Below are positions 1 to 27,400 of a stretch of DNA of 64,000 nucleotides, in pieces (position 1 is the first letter of the stretch; every line of letters starts with the position of its first letter). A program made the position numbers and the translations under genes. The stretch is from assembly GCA_037975125.1 (NCBI GenBank), contig CM075854.1, forward strand, positions 67,315,761-67,379,760, written 5' to 3'. The notes under the pieces were generated by a model that saw only the letters and a list, made by a program, of their open reading frames with translations, had not been told where the DNA came from and made no database searches. The stretch comes from Latrodectus hesperus (lineage: Eukaryota; Arthropoda; Arachnida; Araneae; Theridiidae).

Positions 1-2200
1 ATTTTTTGGAGATAATTAAAAAGAAGAAAATTTATAATTATGTAAAGGTAATTTTTATTTATGATCATTCGTGAAATGTTTAATTCAACATTCAAATAAT
101 AAACATTTCTGCATTATATTAATATTTTAATTAATAATAATACACTTTATATTTGATTATTTTAGAGATGCTAAAGATATGAGTGAATAAATCATTTCTT
201 CCTCTAAAGTATATTATCTTTATATGACTACTTCAAATAATGAATATACATCTTTAATAAGCTTGTTTTTTGTTCAGATTTTGTCTCTTGTTCATTTTTC
301 TACTGCAAAGTAATTACAATTTTGACACACCATATGTGAATTCGGCTATATTTATATGAGTCTTCAAAATATAGAAAGAAAACAAGTAAAAATCATGACA
401 AAAAATTGAGTTAAAAATTCTAATTATACCTCACCATCAGCAAACATTTTTGAAGAACTTAAAAAATTTCTTATAAAAAGCTCCTGTCAATGAGAAATCC
501 ATGCATTGATTTTAGACACTTATGAGAAGAAAATGGGTACATTTAAATCAATATTTCTGTCAACAAAATATTTTATATTTCATGATAAATTAATTTAAAT
601 AAGTTAAATATATTTATGATTTTTAGGAATTTAATATGTTAAAATTAGTAACTTGTAACTTCATTCTAAAATATCTTTTAGTAACAGTTCAAGAACCAAA
701 TGAACATAATTGATATTTCAGTTGGGAAATATAACTGCTACGATATTAATTGGATTAATGGATATCTCTTAATTAAGAGTTGGTGAGATGCTAATATAAA
801 ATTTTTGATACAATAGGATTTAGTTGAATTTGTGTGCAATATAAGATATGGTTAAAAATTATTTCTTTTTATTCCATTTGAAGGGTAGCAGTAATGTTAG
901 TAAAAAATTTACTTTTAGAAAAATATATAAAAAATATATGAGTGTACCTTTCGTGAATGAAAAGTTTAAGTAAAGTCAAATTTTTGTTATCTTTATTGTA
1001 TTAAAAATATAAAGTCACTTTCACCATAGTAAAATTACAATTTGTAATACCTTAAGAAACGTGAAAAGAAGTAAAAATATCATAAATAAAATAAAAATAT
1101 TTTTAGTTTTAAACGGAAGTTGGTAATGATTTTGAAATGGTCTAAAGTTGGTAAGCGTTGAACTAGGAACTTTTTCCTCAAAAAATAAATTTTACTTGCC
1201 TTTATCACTAAAATATTATAGAAGAAAGGTAAAAATGTCTTTAAGTAAGTAAACTATTTCAGTGAGCGTAAATGCACTGTAAACAATAAAACTTTTATTT
1301 TGTGACAACTATTTTAATCTAGGTTTGAAACGGAAATAAGACAGAGAAAAAGAATACTGGATAGTAAAATATAAAAAAGTGACTTCGTATTTTATCTGCG
1401 TGTCCTCAATAATGTCTAGAGTAAAAAATGTTGGATTTATTATGTGAACAAAAAAGTCGTACCATTTTCATTTAATTCTTATTTTATTTGTCTTGTAGCC
1501 GTTTCCCTCCTGCAATTTTTTTAGTTTATATACTTTAAAATAAGAGATACTGGTAGTAGTTTTTAAAATATTCAGGTTTGCTGAAGACAAATTAATTTAT
1601 AGAATTATGTTAAAATGTTAATTTATATTGCTTATGAGTAAAACATTTTAAATCATTTTCATTATAAAAGTATAAATGTAAATTTAATAAATTTTAATTT
1701 ATATTTAGACATTAAATTCATTTTAGTAACTGATGATATTTAAAAGTAAACCCTTTATTAACTGTAAATTATGAACATAAAAAATGCAAGTTCTTTTTGG
1801 AAAAAAGAATTTTGTAATGATAAGATAAAAAAAATTGTTAAGAAATTTGCTCACAAAATGTTTTATCACAAAAACTATTTATTTAAATTAATTAATATTT
1901 TATAACATTTAAATTGTTTTATAAATTAATTCAACACAAAAAATATTTATTAAAATACACAAAATCCTCAATTGTTTTCCAATAATTATTCTTGTTTCAT
2001 GTAAAAATAATTAATTTTCAGTCATGATGTTAAGGAATAATACTTAAAAGTATTAAAACTTGCTTTAAATTAATTGGAAATTTAAAACACTTTGATATTG
2101 ATGTACATTTTACAATGTTATAAATGATAATATAGCTTGACTTTATAATTTTAAACACAAGCAGCTTTCCTTACTATTAAAAAATGATCAGGATATAATA
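1..2200. other. AT-rich non-coding DNA
   Basis: No open frame longer than about 60 codons, and no recognisable gene, RNA or transposon end. Composition is strongly AT-rich, with many homopolymer runs of A and T. Confidence 0.7.
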
Positions 2201-2210
2201 TGTATATATG

Positions 2211-2303
<93 letters not shown>
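2201..2303. repeat. (TA)n microsatellite
   Basis: Nearly perfect TA dinucleotide tract of about 100 bp. Its left edge is interrupted by TG steps (tgtatatatgtatg), which looks like decay of one end. Confidence 0.97.
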
Positions 2304-2306
<3 letters not shown>

Positions 2307-2840
2307 TACTTATTTGCATAATACAAGAAAGACACCATAAAATTTTCTTTTTGTTTGTATACATAGAAACAAAAAGAAAGCGAGAGAATCAGGATAAAAA
2401 TTATTCCCGACAAAATTAAAATAAAATTATTTAATGTCTCTTTTGCAAAATAGATATAAAAATTCATTCTTTTATTGAATAATTCTTTACTAATTAGTAT
2501 ATTGAGATTTTATAGTGTTTTTAGAATTATAAGCTATAATTGAATGAATGTTAAAATACATCTACTAAATGCGAAATTCTTTAGTTGCTTCTTTGATTTA
2601 ATATGTTTATTGATGGTTCTGTAGTTAAATATCATACAATTTAAGAAAAACTGTCCCTTTCACATATTATTTTTTAAAAAAAGCATCATGTAAAAACCAA
2701 ATATTAAATTAATTCATTTTAGTAAGATGGCTATACTAAAAACTAACTGCATAAATAATTGCATTGTACTTAGTACAATCAAACTATTTTTGACTATCCA
2801 GATAAATTCATATTATATCTGAGCTACACAAGTACCTTAA

Positions 2841-2843
<3 letters not shown>
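2304..2843. other. AT-rich non-coding DNA
   Basis: No feature recognised between the two TA tracts. Confidence 0.65.

Positions 2844-2933
<90 letters not shown>
2844..2933. repeat. (TA)n(CA)n compound microsatellite
   Basis: About 78 bp of TA repeat followed directly by a short (AC)n run (tacacacacaca). Confidence 0.96.
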
Positions 2934-3149
2934 AATCTTCCATATACCACAACCAGTGGTATATTTATTTAATTATAAGTAGTTAATTTGTTGTGCTAAA
3001 TCTAAAAGCGCTTATATATGAATAAACTGAGAAATTATCTATTATTTAGCAAAAAGAGAAGTAAATTGAGTATTCGAATCAAATTCTCTATTCAAAATAT
3101 AATTATGATCATTTGAAAAGGGAAGTTTCATGGAGTACTCTATTTACCT

Positions 3150-3290
3150 GATGTCTCCTGTATGGTTAGCACAATGACTTTTATCTCAATGTTCGCGAGT
3201 TCATGGCCCATCTCGCGCATGAATATGCCTCGTGATCCGAATTTCACGTTTAACTGTTGATTCCAGTCAAAAGTGATCTCATCAGCAAAC
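3150..3290 (+). mobile_element. decayed tRNA-derived SINE
   Basis: A GC-richer island in AT-rich DNA. It contains an A-box-like stretch (atggttagcacaatg, near 3161) and, about 40 bp on, a B-box-like stretch (gagttcatggcccatc, near 3198). This is the usual order and spacing of an internal RNA polymerase III promoter. A non-tRNA body with a short GC-rich segment (tctcgcgc) follows. Neither box is perfect and no clear target-site duplication or tail was found, so it is an old copy or fragment. The family assignment rests on box order, not on a database match. Confidence 0.5.
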
Positions 3291-3883
3291 AAATCAAACA
3301 AATGTAAAATACAATCTTTTATTGTAAAAACAAATTCTCATGGGTCAAGTAACTATGCGGTAATGCAATTACTTACTGGATTTTTTAATTTACTATACTT
3401 TACACAATAGCAAGGAGTATTTTAAGTTTTACTTGCCAGTATGGACTATTTTTAAATGCATGTTTTTAACATTTCTCTCTGTTTCTTGTAAAAAAAATAT
3501 AAATTTTCCTTCAGGCAAGCAATAAAACAATAATGCATGCAGTGATATAATGGGACAATGCTGAGTTCTGCTTAATAAAATGATCAAGATAAGAGTTTGC
3601 GTGAACTTTTCAAATCCTTTCTCTCAAATTAATAAGTGTTATGGACTAAATATTACATTGGTTAATGTATTAGTTTTTATAATTTATGTTCCCTTCTTAA
3701 AGAAAAATTTCAGTATTAATAAATCGATTGTTCTGTTAGGCTGTTTTGATAAAAGAACAATCAAATTAAGTCTGCTTTTCTAAAAATATGATAATAACGG
3801 AAAACATTTTGGAAAAAATGCAAGTAGGAAAACGGAGAATAGCAAAATGGTGAAACCAAAATAAAGTATTTTTTTAAGTAATT

Positions 3884-3955
3884 AAGTATCTAATTTATAT
3901 TAAAGTATAAAGTAAGTATCTAATTAATATTAATATAAAGTAATTAAGTATCTGT
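3884..3955. repeat. short tandem duplication, period 30-32 bp
   Basis: Units begin with aagtatct at 3884, 3914 and 3946. The first two carry similar AT-rich bodies and the third is only a start. Confidence 0.7.
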
Positions 3956-4985
3956 GAGAAAATTTTACTTTATTTTCTGAGAAAAATAATCAAAGAGATC
4001 AGATTAAGGAATCAATAGTAGCAATGCATTACAAAACTTGTTGTTAAGTTTAACCTTCTTAAGATAAGTTATATCTAGATTCTCACATAAAATGATATGA
4101 AAGAACATGTAATGAATACAGGTGACTTTTCTATAGTTCTAACAACATCATGTAGATATAAATTGTTTTCCCTAATGTGTATAGTAAGTCTTCTCTATCA
4201 GGAAAAATTCCAAGTAAAATATTCAGCTGACTTTCAGCACTCGTCACATATATAACATATTCATATGTAAAATAGTATCTATAGCTTAAACTTAAACTTA
4301 CATTTAATGCGTGGTTTTAAAAATACTCTTTTCTTCCTTAATACATTTACTTAACTGTCAGGACATCTACGTTTGCACAATTCTAGTTTTTAGGCTTCAA
4401 TATGTATACAGAGAGTTTTTCTAATTTATTTGGCTCTGATAATGTGTGTTATATATTTATCTCACAATTGTGAATATTTTTAATATAAACCAGAAGAAAA
4501 AAGCACATAAATTAATAATTTCTATTTATACTGAGATAAAATTATGCTTTTTTGACATAACAGTCTGCATTTGAACTGAACACAATATGAAACGGTATTC
4601 TATGGATAAAAATATGAAACACAAAATACTAATTTTAATTTAAGAAATCGATAGAGAGTAAATGAAAAAATTAAAAATTACTTCACTTTTTTACTAAACC
4701 TTGTTTTAAAAAATAGTTAAATTTGTGATTTAAAGCTTTATAAGCTTTAATCTATATTGAGACTAAAAAGTGAGACTTAAAGCTTGTGACTAGCAATGAT
4801 TACTTTAAAATTGAATGTGTATTCTTCCAGTGCTCAAAACCCTTTTGTGATAATTGTTGCATATGAAAAAATATCAGTTTGATTCTAAAGTTTAAAAGAA
4901 AACTACAGTAGCTATTAAAGGTAATCATCTCTCAATAGATTTGAACACACGTAAAATATATTCAGCGGCAGAAATTATAAAATTG

Positions 4986-5083
4986 AATCAATAGTAAAGT
5001 TAAAAAATTACCAGGTGGTTCAAAATTGCAATCAATGATAAAGTTAGAAAAACACTTTTTTTTTACCAGGTGGTCAATCGGCA
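4986..5083. repeat. imperfect tandem duplication, about 50 bp
   Basis: Two units share the pattern atcaat, then aaagtta, then accaggtggt, then a caa-containing end. The second unit has a longer T run before accaggtggt. Confidence 0.6.
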
Positions 5084-5475
5084 ACAATTGTATAAGTAAA
5101 ATTTTTGTTAAAATAATTACTTATATTATAATTTGCTAAGTATAATATTTAAAAATGACTCGATGAAAAAATGGGATACTCATGATTTTACTATTGTGAG
5201 GGAATACATGTAAAAAAACACTAAGCGAGAGAAAAATAATATTAAAAATTTTAGCAAAATAATTAAATTTGCCATTTCAAAACTTGTTTCCATAGCAACA
5301 ATTTGAGCATTTACTATTATTCTCTTATTTGTTCAGTAATCTTATGAATTATTTATTTTATTTTTATTATTTGTTTGTCGCTCAACGGTCATTTTTTGCA
5401 CACGAGGGCTAATTAGACCGGGACTTACGGCTTAAAGTGGATTCCGAACCACTACAAACATCCATGCCCAAGATG

Positions 5476-5486
5476 GGATTCGAACC
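5476..5486 (-). promoter_or_regulatory. pol III B box of the SINE
   Basis: Minus-strand ggttcgaatcc is an exact match to the B-box consensus. Confidence 0.8.
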
Positions 5487-5518
5487 CACGAACTGTTGAA
5501 CCGAAGGCAAGAGCGCTA

Positions 5519-5533
5519 ACCATTCGGCTGCCA
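5519..5533 (-). promoter_or_regulatory. pol III A box of the SINE
   Basis: Minus-strand tggcagccgaatggt fits the A-box pattern loosely and lies upstream of the B box at normal spacing. Confidence 0.6.
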
Positions 5534-5567
5534 GCTCGGCTAATCTTATGAATTAAAATAATGTCTA

Positions 5568-5728
<161 letters not shown>

Positions 5729-5731
<3 letters not shown>

Positions 5732-6004
5732 GGTGATTATGAAAAAACTTTGCCAACATCTGCACTTCTAGCGTCCATTCTATTTAACCGATCAAGATGA
5801 TATTTCAAATATAGTTCTTTTGAGATATGCGCTCGAGATTCTGTGAATGGCAACACAGTGGCCCTCGCGGTTACAGTTATAGTGACAGAAACTCGAAATT
5901 TTCGAATGGCAACGTCTACTTTTTACCATCGCAAAATGTTCAGCACATGCGAAAACCCTATATAGCGTTGAAACGGTACCGATATGTCTAAAAACGGACG
6001 TGTT
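5729..6004 (+). repeat. left terminal inverted repeat, 276 bp
   Basis: Reverse-complement match to 7385-7660, about 97% identical with no net insertion or deletion. Weaker similarity continues a little inward (gcaaacac against tacacatac). Confidence 0.95.
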
Positions 6005-6137
6005 CTGCAAACACAAAAAAGAGTTCTGAAAACCGGCCAATAAAACACGATCTGGGCGCACGCAATAAATTTGTATGTGACAGAGTCAAGAAACCAATCA
6101 CAGAACGCCGGTCGCCAGATATTCAGCGTAGGAAACC

Positions 6138-6173
6138 TATAAAATACCAAGCGGGTATGCGAAGTCGTCATTC
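6138..6173 (+). promoter_or_regulatory. TATA box and initiator of the DD41D transposase
   Basis: TATAAAATA lies at 6138-6146. TCATTC, a good arthropod initiator, lies at 6168-6173, placing the +1 A at 6170, 32 bp from the first T of the TATA box. The predicted 5' leader is 27 nt. Confidence 0.65.
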
Positions 6174-6196
6174 GGGAACTCGCACATGCCGACGAT

Positions 6197-7276
6197 ATGA
6201 GTCTTCCTAGGAAAGTTCGCGGTGAATTGATCAAACTCTATTACCAAAATGGGATGAACGCTGCGGAAGCCTTGCGTGTGTATCGCCGCAATCATCGACC
6301 ACGACGCGGCCCATGTACTCTGCAAGCTCTGCGTGATTTAGTGCGGAAATTCGAAGATACAGGCTGCACCTGTGACAAACAGCGCTCCGGACGGCCAACT
6401 GTTTCTGAGGACGTTGTCATGGAAGTGCACCATACAGTGACTGCAGGACACACAGAAACCGCAAGAGGCATAGCGCGCGTGTTGGATATTCCGAACTCAA
6501 CGGTCCGCAAGCTCTTGCGCTCGGTACTTCACATGTTTCCCTATCGGTTCCAGCGCGTCCAGATGTTGGAGCCGGGTGACCCACAACAACGTCTGGACTT
6601 CGCAAATGCATTTTTGTTACGATATGATGCGGATAACGATTGGCCACTTCGCATACTATGGACTGACGAGGCGCATTTCACCTTAAATGGCAGCATTAAC
6701 ACAAAGAATTGTGTGCACTGGGGAGAGACGAATCCTCATGCTGTGGCGCCAGTACCATTATTTGACGCCAAAGTGACTGCGTGGTGCGGCATTACAGCTA
6801 CATTTGTTCTGGGCCCGTTCTTCTTTGAGGAAACGACCCCGACTGGCCCTGCAATATGTTCTGTAACGGGCCCTCGGTATGCAGCCATGCTGAAAAATTA
6901 TGTCTTAGAGGAGTTGCGTCGGCTGAATGCACTCAATGACATTGTTTGGATGCAAGATGGCGCACCTCCACATATAGCGAGGTCAGTTAAAAGGCTCCTG
7001 GATCAGCATTTTGGGGATCGCATCATCTCACGCTATTATCCTTTTCCGTGGCCTGCGCGATCCCCAGATCTGACGCCTATGGATTTCTGGTTTTGGGGCT
7101 ATCTCAAATCCAGAGTTTATCTGTGCAATCCTCAAACATTGTCGGACTTAAAGGATTCTATACGGCGTGAGATTGGAAACATCCCTCGTGCCATGTTGCG
7201 GGCAGCGACATTGTCCACCGTCTCCCGCATGCAATGCGTAATTGCCTGTGATGGCACTCATGTGGAAAATGTTTGA
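6197..7276 (+). CDS. DD41D transposase (Tc1/mariner superfamily), intact
   Basis: This 359-residue enzyme would bind the element's inverted repeats and cut and rejoin DNA in the nucleus at TA sites. Residues about 1-115 form helix-turn-helix DNA-binding domains, with the motif SGRPTVS (64-70) between the two parts. The N-terminal part resembles the DUF4817-type domain of arthropod mariner relatives. The catalytic domain follows: Asp157 in WTDEAHF, Asp254 in WMQDGAPPH and Asp296 in SPDLTPMDFW. The last two are separated by 41 residues, hence DD41D and not the usual DD34D or DD34E. WGYLKSRVY is typical of the family. There are no stops or frameshifts and length is normal. I chose this ATG because it is the first after the predicted transcription start at 6170. 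Other open frames overlapping this stretch are shadows. Activity is inferred from integrity, not shown. Confidence 0.93.
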   Translation: MSLPRKVRGELIKLYYQNGMNAAEALRVYRRNHRPRRGPCTLQALRDLVRKFEDTGCTCDKQRSGRPTVSEDVVMEVHHTVTAGHTETARGIARVLDIPNSTVRKLLRSVLHMFPYRFQRVQMLEPGDPQQRLDFANAFLLRYDADNDWPLRILWTDEAHFTLNGSINTKNCVHWGETNPHAVAPVPLFDAKVTAWCGITATFVLGPFFFEETTPTGPAICSVTGPRYAAMLKNYVLEELRRLNALNDIVWMQDGAPPHIARSVKRLLDQHFGDRIISRYYPFPWPARSPDLTPMDFWFWGYLKSRVYLCNPQTLSDLKDSIRREIGNIPRAMLRAATLSTVSRMQCVIACDGTHVENV

Positions 7277-7280
7277 AATT

Positions 7281-7286
7281 AATAAA
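7281..7286 (+). terminator. poly(A) signal of the DD41D transposase
   Basis: AATAAA begins five bases after the stop codon (7274-7276). A T-rich and then GT-rich stretch follows (tttttttctctatgtgttct), as expected for cleavage and polyadenylation. Confidence 0.7.
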
Positions 7287-7384
7287 GATTTTTTTCTCTA
7301 TGTGTTCTCATCATTGAGCAGTGTCTTGTCTCTGTCGAATGCATTATTCCTCCGTGCGCCTTGAAAAACTGTTTGTATGTGTAT

Positions 7385-7660
7385 AACACGTCGGTTTTCG
7401 GACATATCGGTACCGTTTCAACGCTATTTAGGGTTTTCGCATGTGCTGAACATTTTGCGATGGTAAAAAGTAGGCGTTGTCATTCGAAAATTTCGAGTTT
7501 CTGTCACTATAACTGTAACCGCGAGGGCCACTGTGTTGCCATTCACAGAGTCTCGAGCGCATATCTCAAAAGAACTATATTTGAAGTATCATCTTGATCG
7601 GTTAAATAGAATGGACGCTAGAAGTGCAGATGTTGGCAAAGTTTTTTTATAATCACCCTG
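7385..7660 (-). repeat. right terminal inverted repeat, 276 bp
   Basis: Complement of 5729-6004. A 78-codon open frame through it (7361-7597) is a by-product of the repeat and not a gene. Confidence 0.95.
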
Positions 7661-7670
7661 TATATATATA

Positions 7671-10883
<3,213 letters not shown>

Positions 10884-10929
10884 GTGTGTATCAGTTTATC
10901 TTCCAATGTTACCTTTTGAGTTTAAATTA

Positions 10930-10983
10930 CGAAATAAATGTAGTTGTATTCAATTTCGAAATGAATGTAGCTGTATTCAATTT
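10930..10983. repeat. 27-bp tandem duplication
   Basis: Two units start at 10930 and 10957, each beginning cgaaat and ending tattcaattt. They differ at two positions by eye. Confidence 0.85.
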
Positions 10984-19555
<8,572 letters not shown>

Positions 19556-19654
19556 TATACAAACACTAGCGTACAAATAATATCTGTGAAAAGAGAAGTG
19601 ACTGAAGTTATGATCTTAAAAATTCTCGGACACGCTATTACCAGAGTAGCTATA

Positions 19655-19860
19655 AAGCAACACACTGTAACGGGGGTAGTCTGTATTCCTTGGATCCTAC
19701 CTAATGACTAGTCAACCAGCCAAGTTTCTAAAAGGTTCTAATGCCATGAAGATAGTCTTGCAGGCAGTCGGGACCTATCAAAAGATGGAATCGAGTCCCA
19801 GCATAATGCTGTGGCCTACTGGGGATTATTAAGATCCGTTCCACTCTCCATCGCTTTAAT
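19655..19860. mobile_element. dispersed repeat fragment, possibly SINE-like
   Basis: About 200 bp with near-even base composition in strongly AT-rich surroundings, which argues for an inserted repeat. It contains a B-box-like stretch (gaatcgagtcccagc, near 19791) and ends with ctactggggattatt near 19816. A similar ending, cactgggaattatc, occurs at about 44054, so the two may belong to one family. No duplication, tail or coding motif was found. The 79-codon minus frame at 19856-20095 shows no motif. Confidence 0.4.
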
Positions 19861-19869
19861 GAAATCCAG

Positions 19870-24202
<4,333 letters not shown>

Positions 24203-24204
24203 TA

Positions 24205-24416
24205 TTGGGTTGTTCGGAAAGTAATTTCATTTTTCATGAAAATGAAAAACGTATAACGAATAAATACGTACTGCATTGCATATTGTCCATTCTAGTCCAA
24301 TAGCTTTTACCATCTTTCTGGTAGTAGCACGATTTCATACTCATAAAGTGGTTGGTTTTTACTAGCAAAAAGCTGATCCAGGTGGGAAAAACGAAATGAC
24401 TTTCCGAACAACCCAA
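24205..24416 (-). mobile_element. internally deleted mariner element, 212 bp
   Basis: The ends are inverted repeats of about 28-30 bp: TTGGGTTGTTCGGAAAGT at the left, and its complement at the right, with two mismatches further in. TA flanks both sides (24203-24204 and 24417-24418). On the minus strand, about 24285-24345 translates as LLPERW, a stop, KLLD, a stop, NGQY. This matches the conserved C-terminus of mariner transposases, a LPERWQKV-type motif followed by DGQY/NGQY. Most of the roughly 1.3-kb parent element has been lost, leaving both ends and the last transposase codons. It cannot move on its own, but its ends look usable. Confidence 0.85.
24285..24345 (-). pseudogene. mariner transposase C-terminal remnant
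   Basis: Only about 20 codons survive, with two in-frame stops. LPERW and NGQY are the recognisable landmarks. The DDE catalytic core is absent. Confidence 0.7.
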
Positions 24417-24418
24417 TA

Positions 24419-27400
24419 GTTAGATGTGAATATTTATTATAGCATTGTCATGATTATGTGTGTTTATATGAAGTAAAATATTATTTTATTTTTAAGTATT
24501 AAATGAAATTTTTTGACAATATTAACTTTAGTACAACCTTTTAAATACACTGATAAACTAAATCATATTTTTTATATTTTCAGTTTTCATTTAATCTATA
24601 AGTTTTAGAATGATAACTGATCTCAAGATATGATATTGTGTCTTTTATTAAATAAATAGTACAAAATTTCCGTAGAAGTGACTTCAACCTTACAGACCTT
24701 ATTAACTTTATAAGATTAAAATCATTTCAATTGTATTGTACGGTTTTTATTTGTACTGATTGCGAAAATACATTTTATTCTAAGTATAATGAAATACTAA
24801 GTATTCAGTAATTTCTTTAAAAAGTTTCTCTGATCGATAATTGCTGAGATTAGGAATTTCAAATAATCATTAATGAAATTTTCATTCGATGAGTTAAAAC
24901 AAAGAAAAACAGAATCAGAATTTGATGATATTGCAGTTTAAAATCCACTAAAAAGCAAATTTATTTTTCGAAAATTAATCATAGCAATAATTATAGTTTC
25001 AGAATTACAGATTTTACTTAAGTTAACAAGAACTAAATTTGAAGAAAAAATATAGAATTAAACCATTTTTAAATTAAAATTTGTAAAAATAAAATCAACT
25101 ATTTTAATACATTTACAAGTGTATTTACTCTCTTTGAATATACTACGTCGTATATAATAATATAATTAATTCACATAATTTTGATGGCAAAATTAAATTG
25201 ATATAAAAATAATTTGCATATTATGTTTATTATTTTGTACATTGAAAAAGTAAAATTATGTTCCAAATTATTTACAACGAATGATACAAAATTATCATAT
25301 TATTAGAGTAAAAACTTTTGACAAGCGTAATACACAATCTTTGACAGCTTAATACTGTTATAAGACACTTTAATATCCATCGCTTAGTTTGTTTGCTTTA
25401 AGAACTTTTTGAGACAGTGGCCCGTATTTCCATGCCCAGAAAATAACCAAGAGCCCTGATATACTTGTACGCAGAAAGAAGAAACAAAACATTCACCTTA
25501 CGTTATTCAAATGGGTCTAGTATCAAAATTAAAACACTCTGAAAAGCATTGTCACATCGCTAGTGACGGTGATTCCTTAACAAGATATATATGCCTATTC
25601 AATATGCAATTTCCCAAACACTTCAAAAAATGGAATTCTTCTTCATTTTCATTGAAATTGTAAAATGCCTTTATTATTTAAATTTCAAATCAGTGATTTT
25701 AATCTGAATTTTTAATTTATACTTTATATTAGTAATTTATTATATATCTCGTATTGTGTGAAAAATAAATAGATGTGTATGGGTGTTTATGTATATATAG
25801 GCAGTTATTTTATTCTTTCATTATATATTTACCGTAATAGTTAAGATAATTGAGAATAAGGCACATAAGTGTTCTTGTTGATATTTATCACTTGAAGACT
25901 TCTCATAAATCATCAGTACATTAATCACTTCGTAAGAAGCTAACGACTACTGATAAGGAAAATACGTTCGCAGTAATAGCTTGAGAAACTCTGTTAGACT
26001 TAAGCGATCTCCTCTTCTATGAAGGAAGATCTGATTACCAATGATTATCTATGCAATGATGCAAGTAATGCGAGGCCGAAGTCTCTCACAAAAGCAAAGA
26101 AGTATATTTATTTTTCTAATATTCGAGATTATAAGAAAACAGTTGAATTTTTTTCTTTTATATATAGATCTTCATTAGGTTGTATTTTAACTAAAAACAA
26201 AGTTCAATATTTCTTTATAGAACTATTTTACACAATACTATAGAATAAGTATGACATTTATATTGCATGTTAACTTAAATATATGACATAAAAATAATAA
26301 AACATTATTTATTATTGTTATGCAAAACTAGTTATAATCGTTTACATAAATAAGACAAGTATAATTAATTTATGTTTATTACAGCATTAATTTCAAGTAA
26401 TTACACTATATCCTACATTGACTGTAATCTAAATAAATTTAATTTGAAAACATAATGATATAAAAAAATTTGCAATTCAAATTTATGGTTAATAAGTTGG
26501 TAATTACTTTTAAGGCAAAAATTTTGTTGCAATGTTAAATGATATATAATTTAGTAAATTACATTGTCTCTGAATAATTAATAATGTATTGATTATACAA
26601 ATGCATTTTCATAATGACAAGAAAATGATTCATGACATACCTGCACCTATTTCAATGCTATGCACAAAACTATTCTGAAATTTAATTCAGTTTCTTAAAT
26701 AAAATAATGAAATTTATTTTACTTCATCTCTAAATAGAAATTGTAACACATCAATAATATAATACATACTCGTATAATAATAATAATATAAAGTTTTCAA
26801 ATATCAGATGTTTTTTGATTTCAAAAATCACGAATTAAATGTCATTAGTCTTAAAAGTTTGATCATAAAAATAAAGAAAAATGGAATTGTTAAATATTAA
26901 TAACTCATAAAATGTCTATGCTAATGAAAGGTATAACTTTAGCTTCCTGTAACGAGTTTATGTGTAGACCCATCTTAATCGTAATATGCTAAACGGTAAA
27001 GTATTATATAATAAATTTCATAACATTCAAAATGTCAAATAAATCTATTCAGCTCATAATTTAATAGATTTAAAATTTCCTCTTGGACACAACAGATGGG
27101 AAATAAATTTCATACTTTACTGATTTACGTAATGGTCGAAGAAATTAATGGCTAAAGTAATGGAATCGCTTACAGATTTATTTAAACTGGTACGTAAATA
27201 CATCAGTACTCATGCATGAAAAGAGACCATTATTGTATAGAAAAGTAATCAATCAGTGCCGAAGGCAATGTAGGCCACAAATCTCATCAAATCTGAAAAG
27301 TGCTCATGAACTTTGTCATCTGAATAGTTTTGATTTAATACAAATTTTCTTTCAATCTTCATCATGCATCTAAATTTGAAAATCGAAATATGTGACTCTA

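Larger units (their letters stand above)
3291..5336. other. AT-rich non-coding DNA with short tandem duplications
   Basis: No gene. The 67-codon open frame at 3580-3783 has no recognisable motif and is probably chance. Two local tandem duplications are listed separately. Confidence 0.65.
5352..5540 (-). mobile_element. tRNA-derived SINE with perfect 15-bp target-site duplication
   Basis: Read on the minus strand, the head resembles a tRNA. An A-box-like stretch (tggcagccgaatggt) lies at 5519-5533 and an exact B box (ggttcgaatcc) at 5476-5486. A unique body follows, with an A/T-rich simple tail (aataataaaaataaaataaa) at the 3' end near 5352-5375. The copy is bounded by identical 15-bp direct repeats, taatcttatgaatta, at 5337-5351 and 5541-5555, the hallmark of LINE-mediated insertion. 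It encodes no protein. The B box is intact but the tRNA-like head is not a perfect cloverleaf, so I call a SINE and not a tRNA gene. The perfect duplication implies a fairly recent insertion. Confidence 0.88.
5729..7660 (+). mobile_element. complete DD41D Tc1/mariner-superfamily transposon
   Basis: A 1932-bp cut-and-paste element with TA on both sides (5727-5728 and 7661-7662). It starts CAGGGTGATT and ends with the complement, AATCACCCTG. The terminal inverted repeats are 276 bp each, and by eye only about nine positions differ. Between them lie one uninterrupted transposase gene, a TATA/initiator promoter and a poly(A) signal. The body is clearly GC-richer than the host DNA. All parts needed by an autonomous element are present. 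Placement in the DD41D group follows from the spacing of the last two catalytic residues. Whether it belongs to the rosa-like or Visitor-like branch would need a phylogeny. Confidence 0.95.

Noticed and set aside
5460..5541. A functional tRNA gene on the minus strand
   Set aside because: The B box is perfect, but the sequence continues into a body and simple tail inside a 15-bp target-site duplication, which defines a SINE. I could not fold a clean acceptor stem.
5792..6647. Several minus-strand open frames of 62-103 codons
   Set aside because: They lie antisense to the inverted repeat and the DD41D transposase and have no domain of their own.
7361..7597. 78-codon plus-strand frame after the DD41D transposase
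   Set aside because: It lies mostly in the right inverted repeat, and a near-identical reading occurs antisense in the left repeat. It is a mirror artefact.
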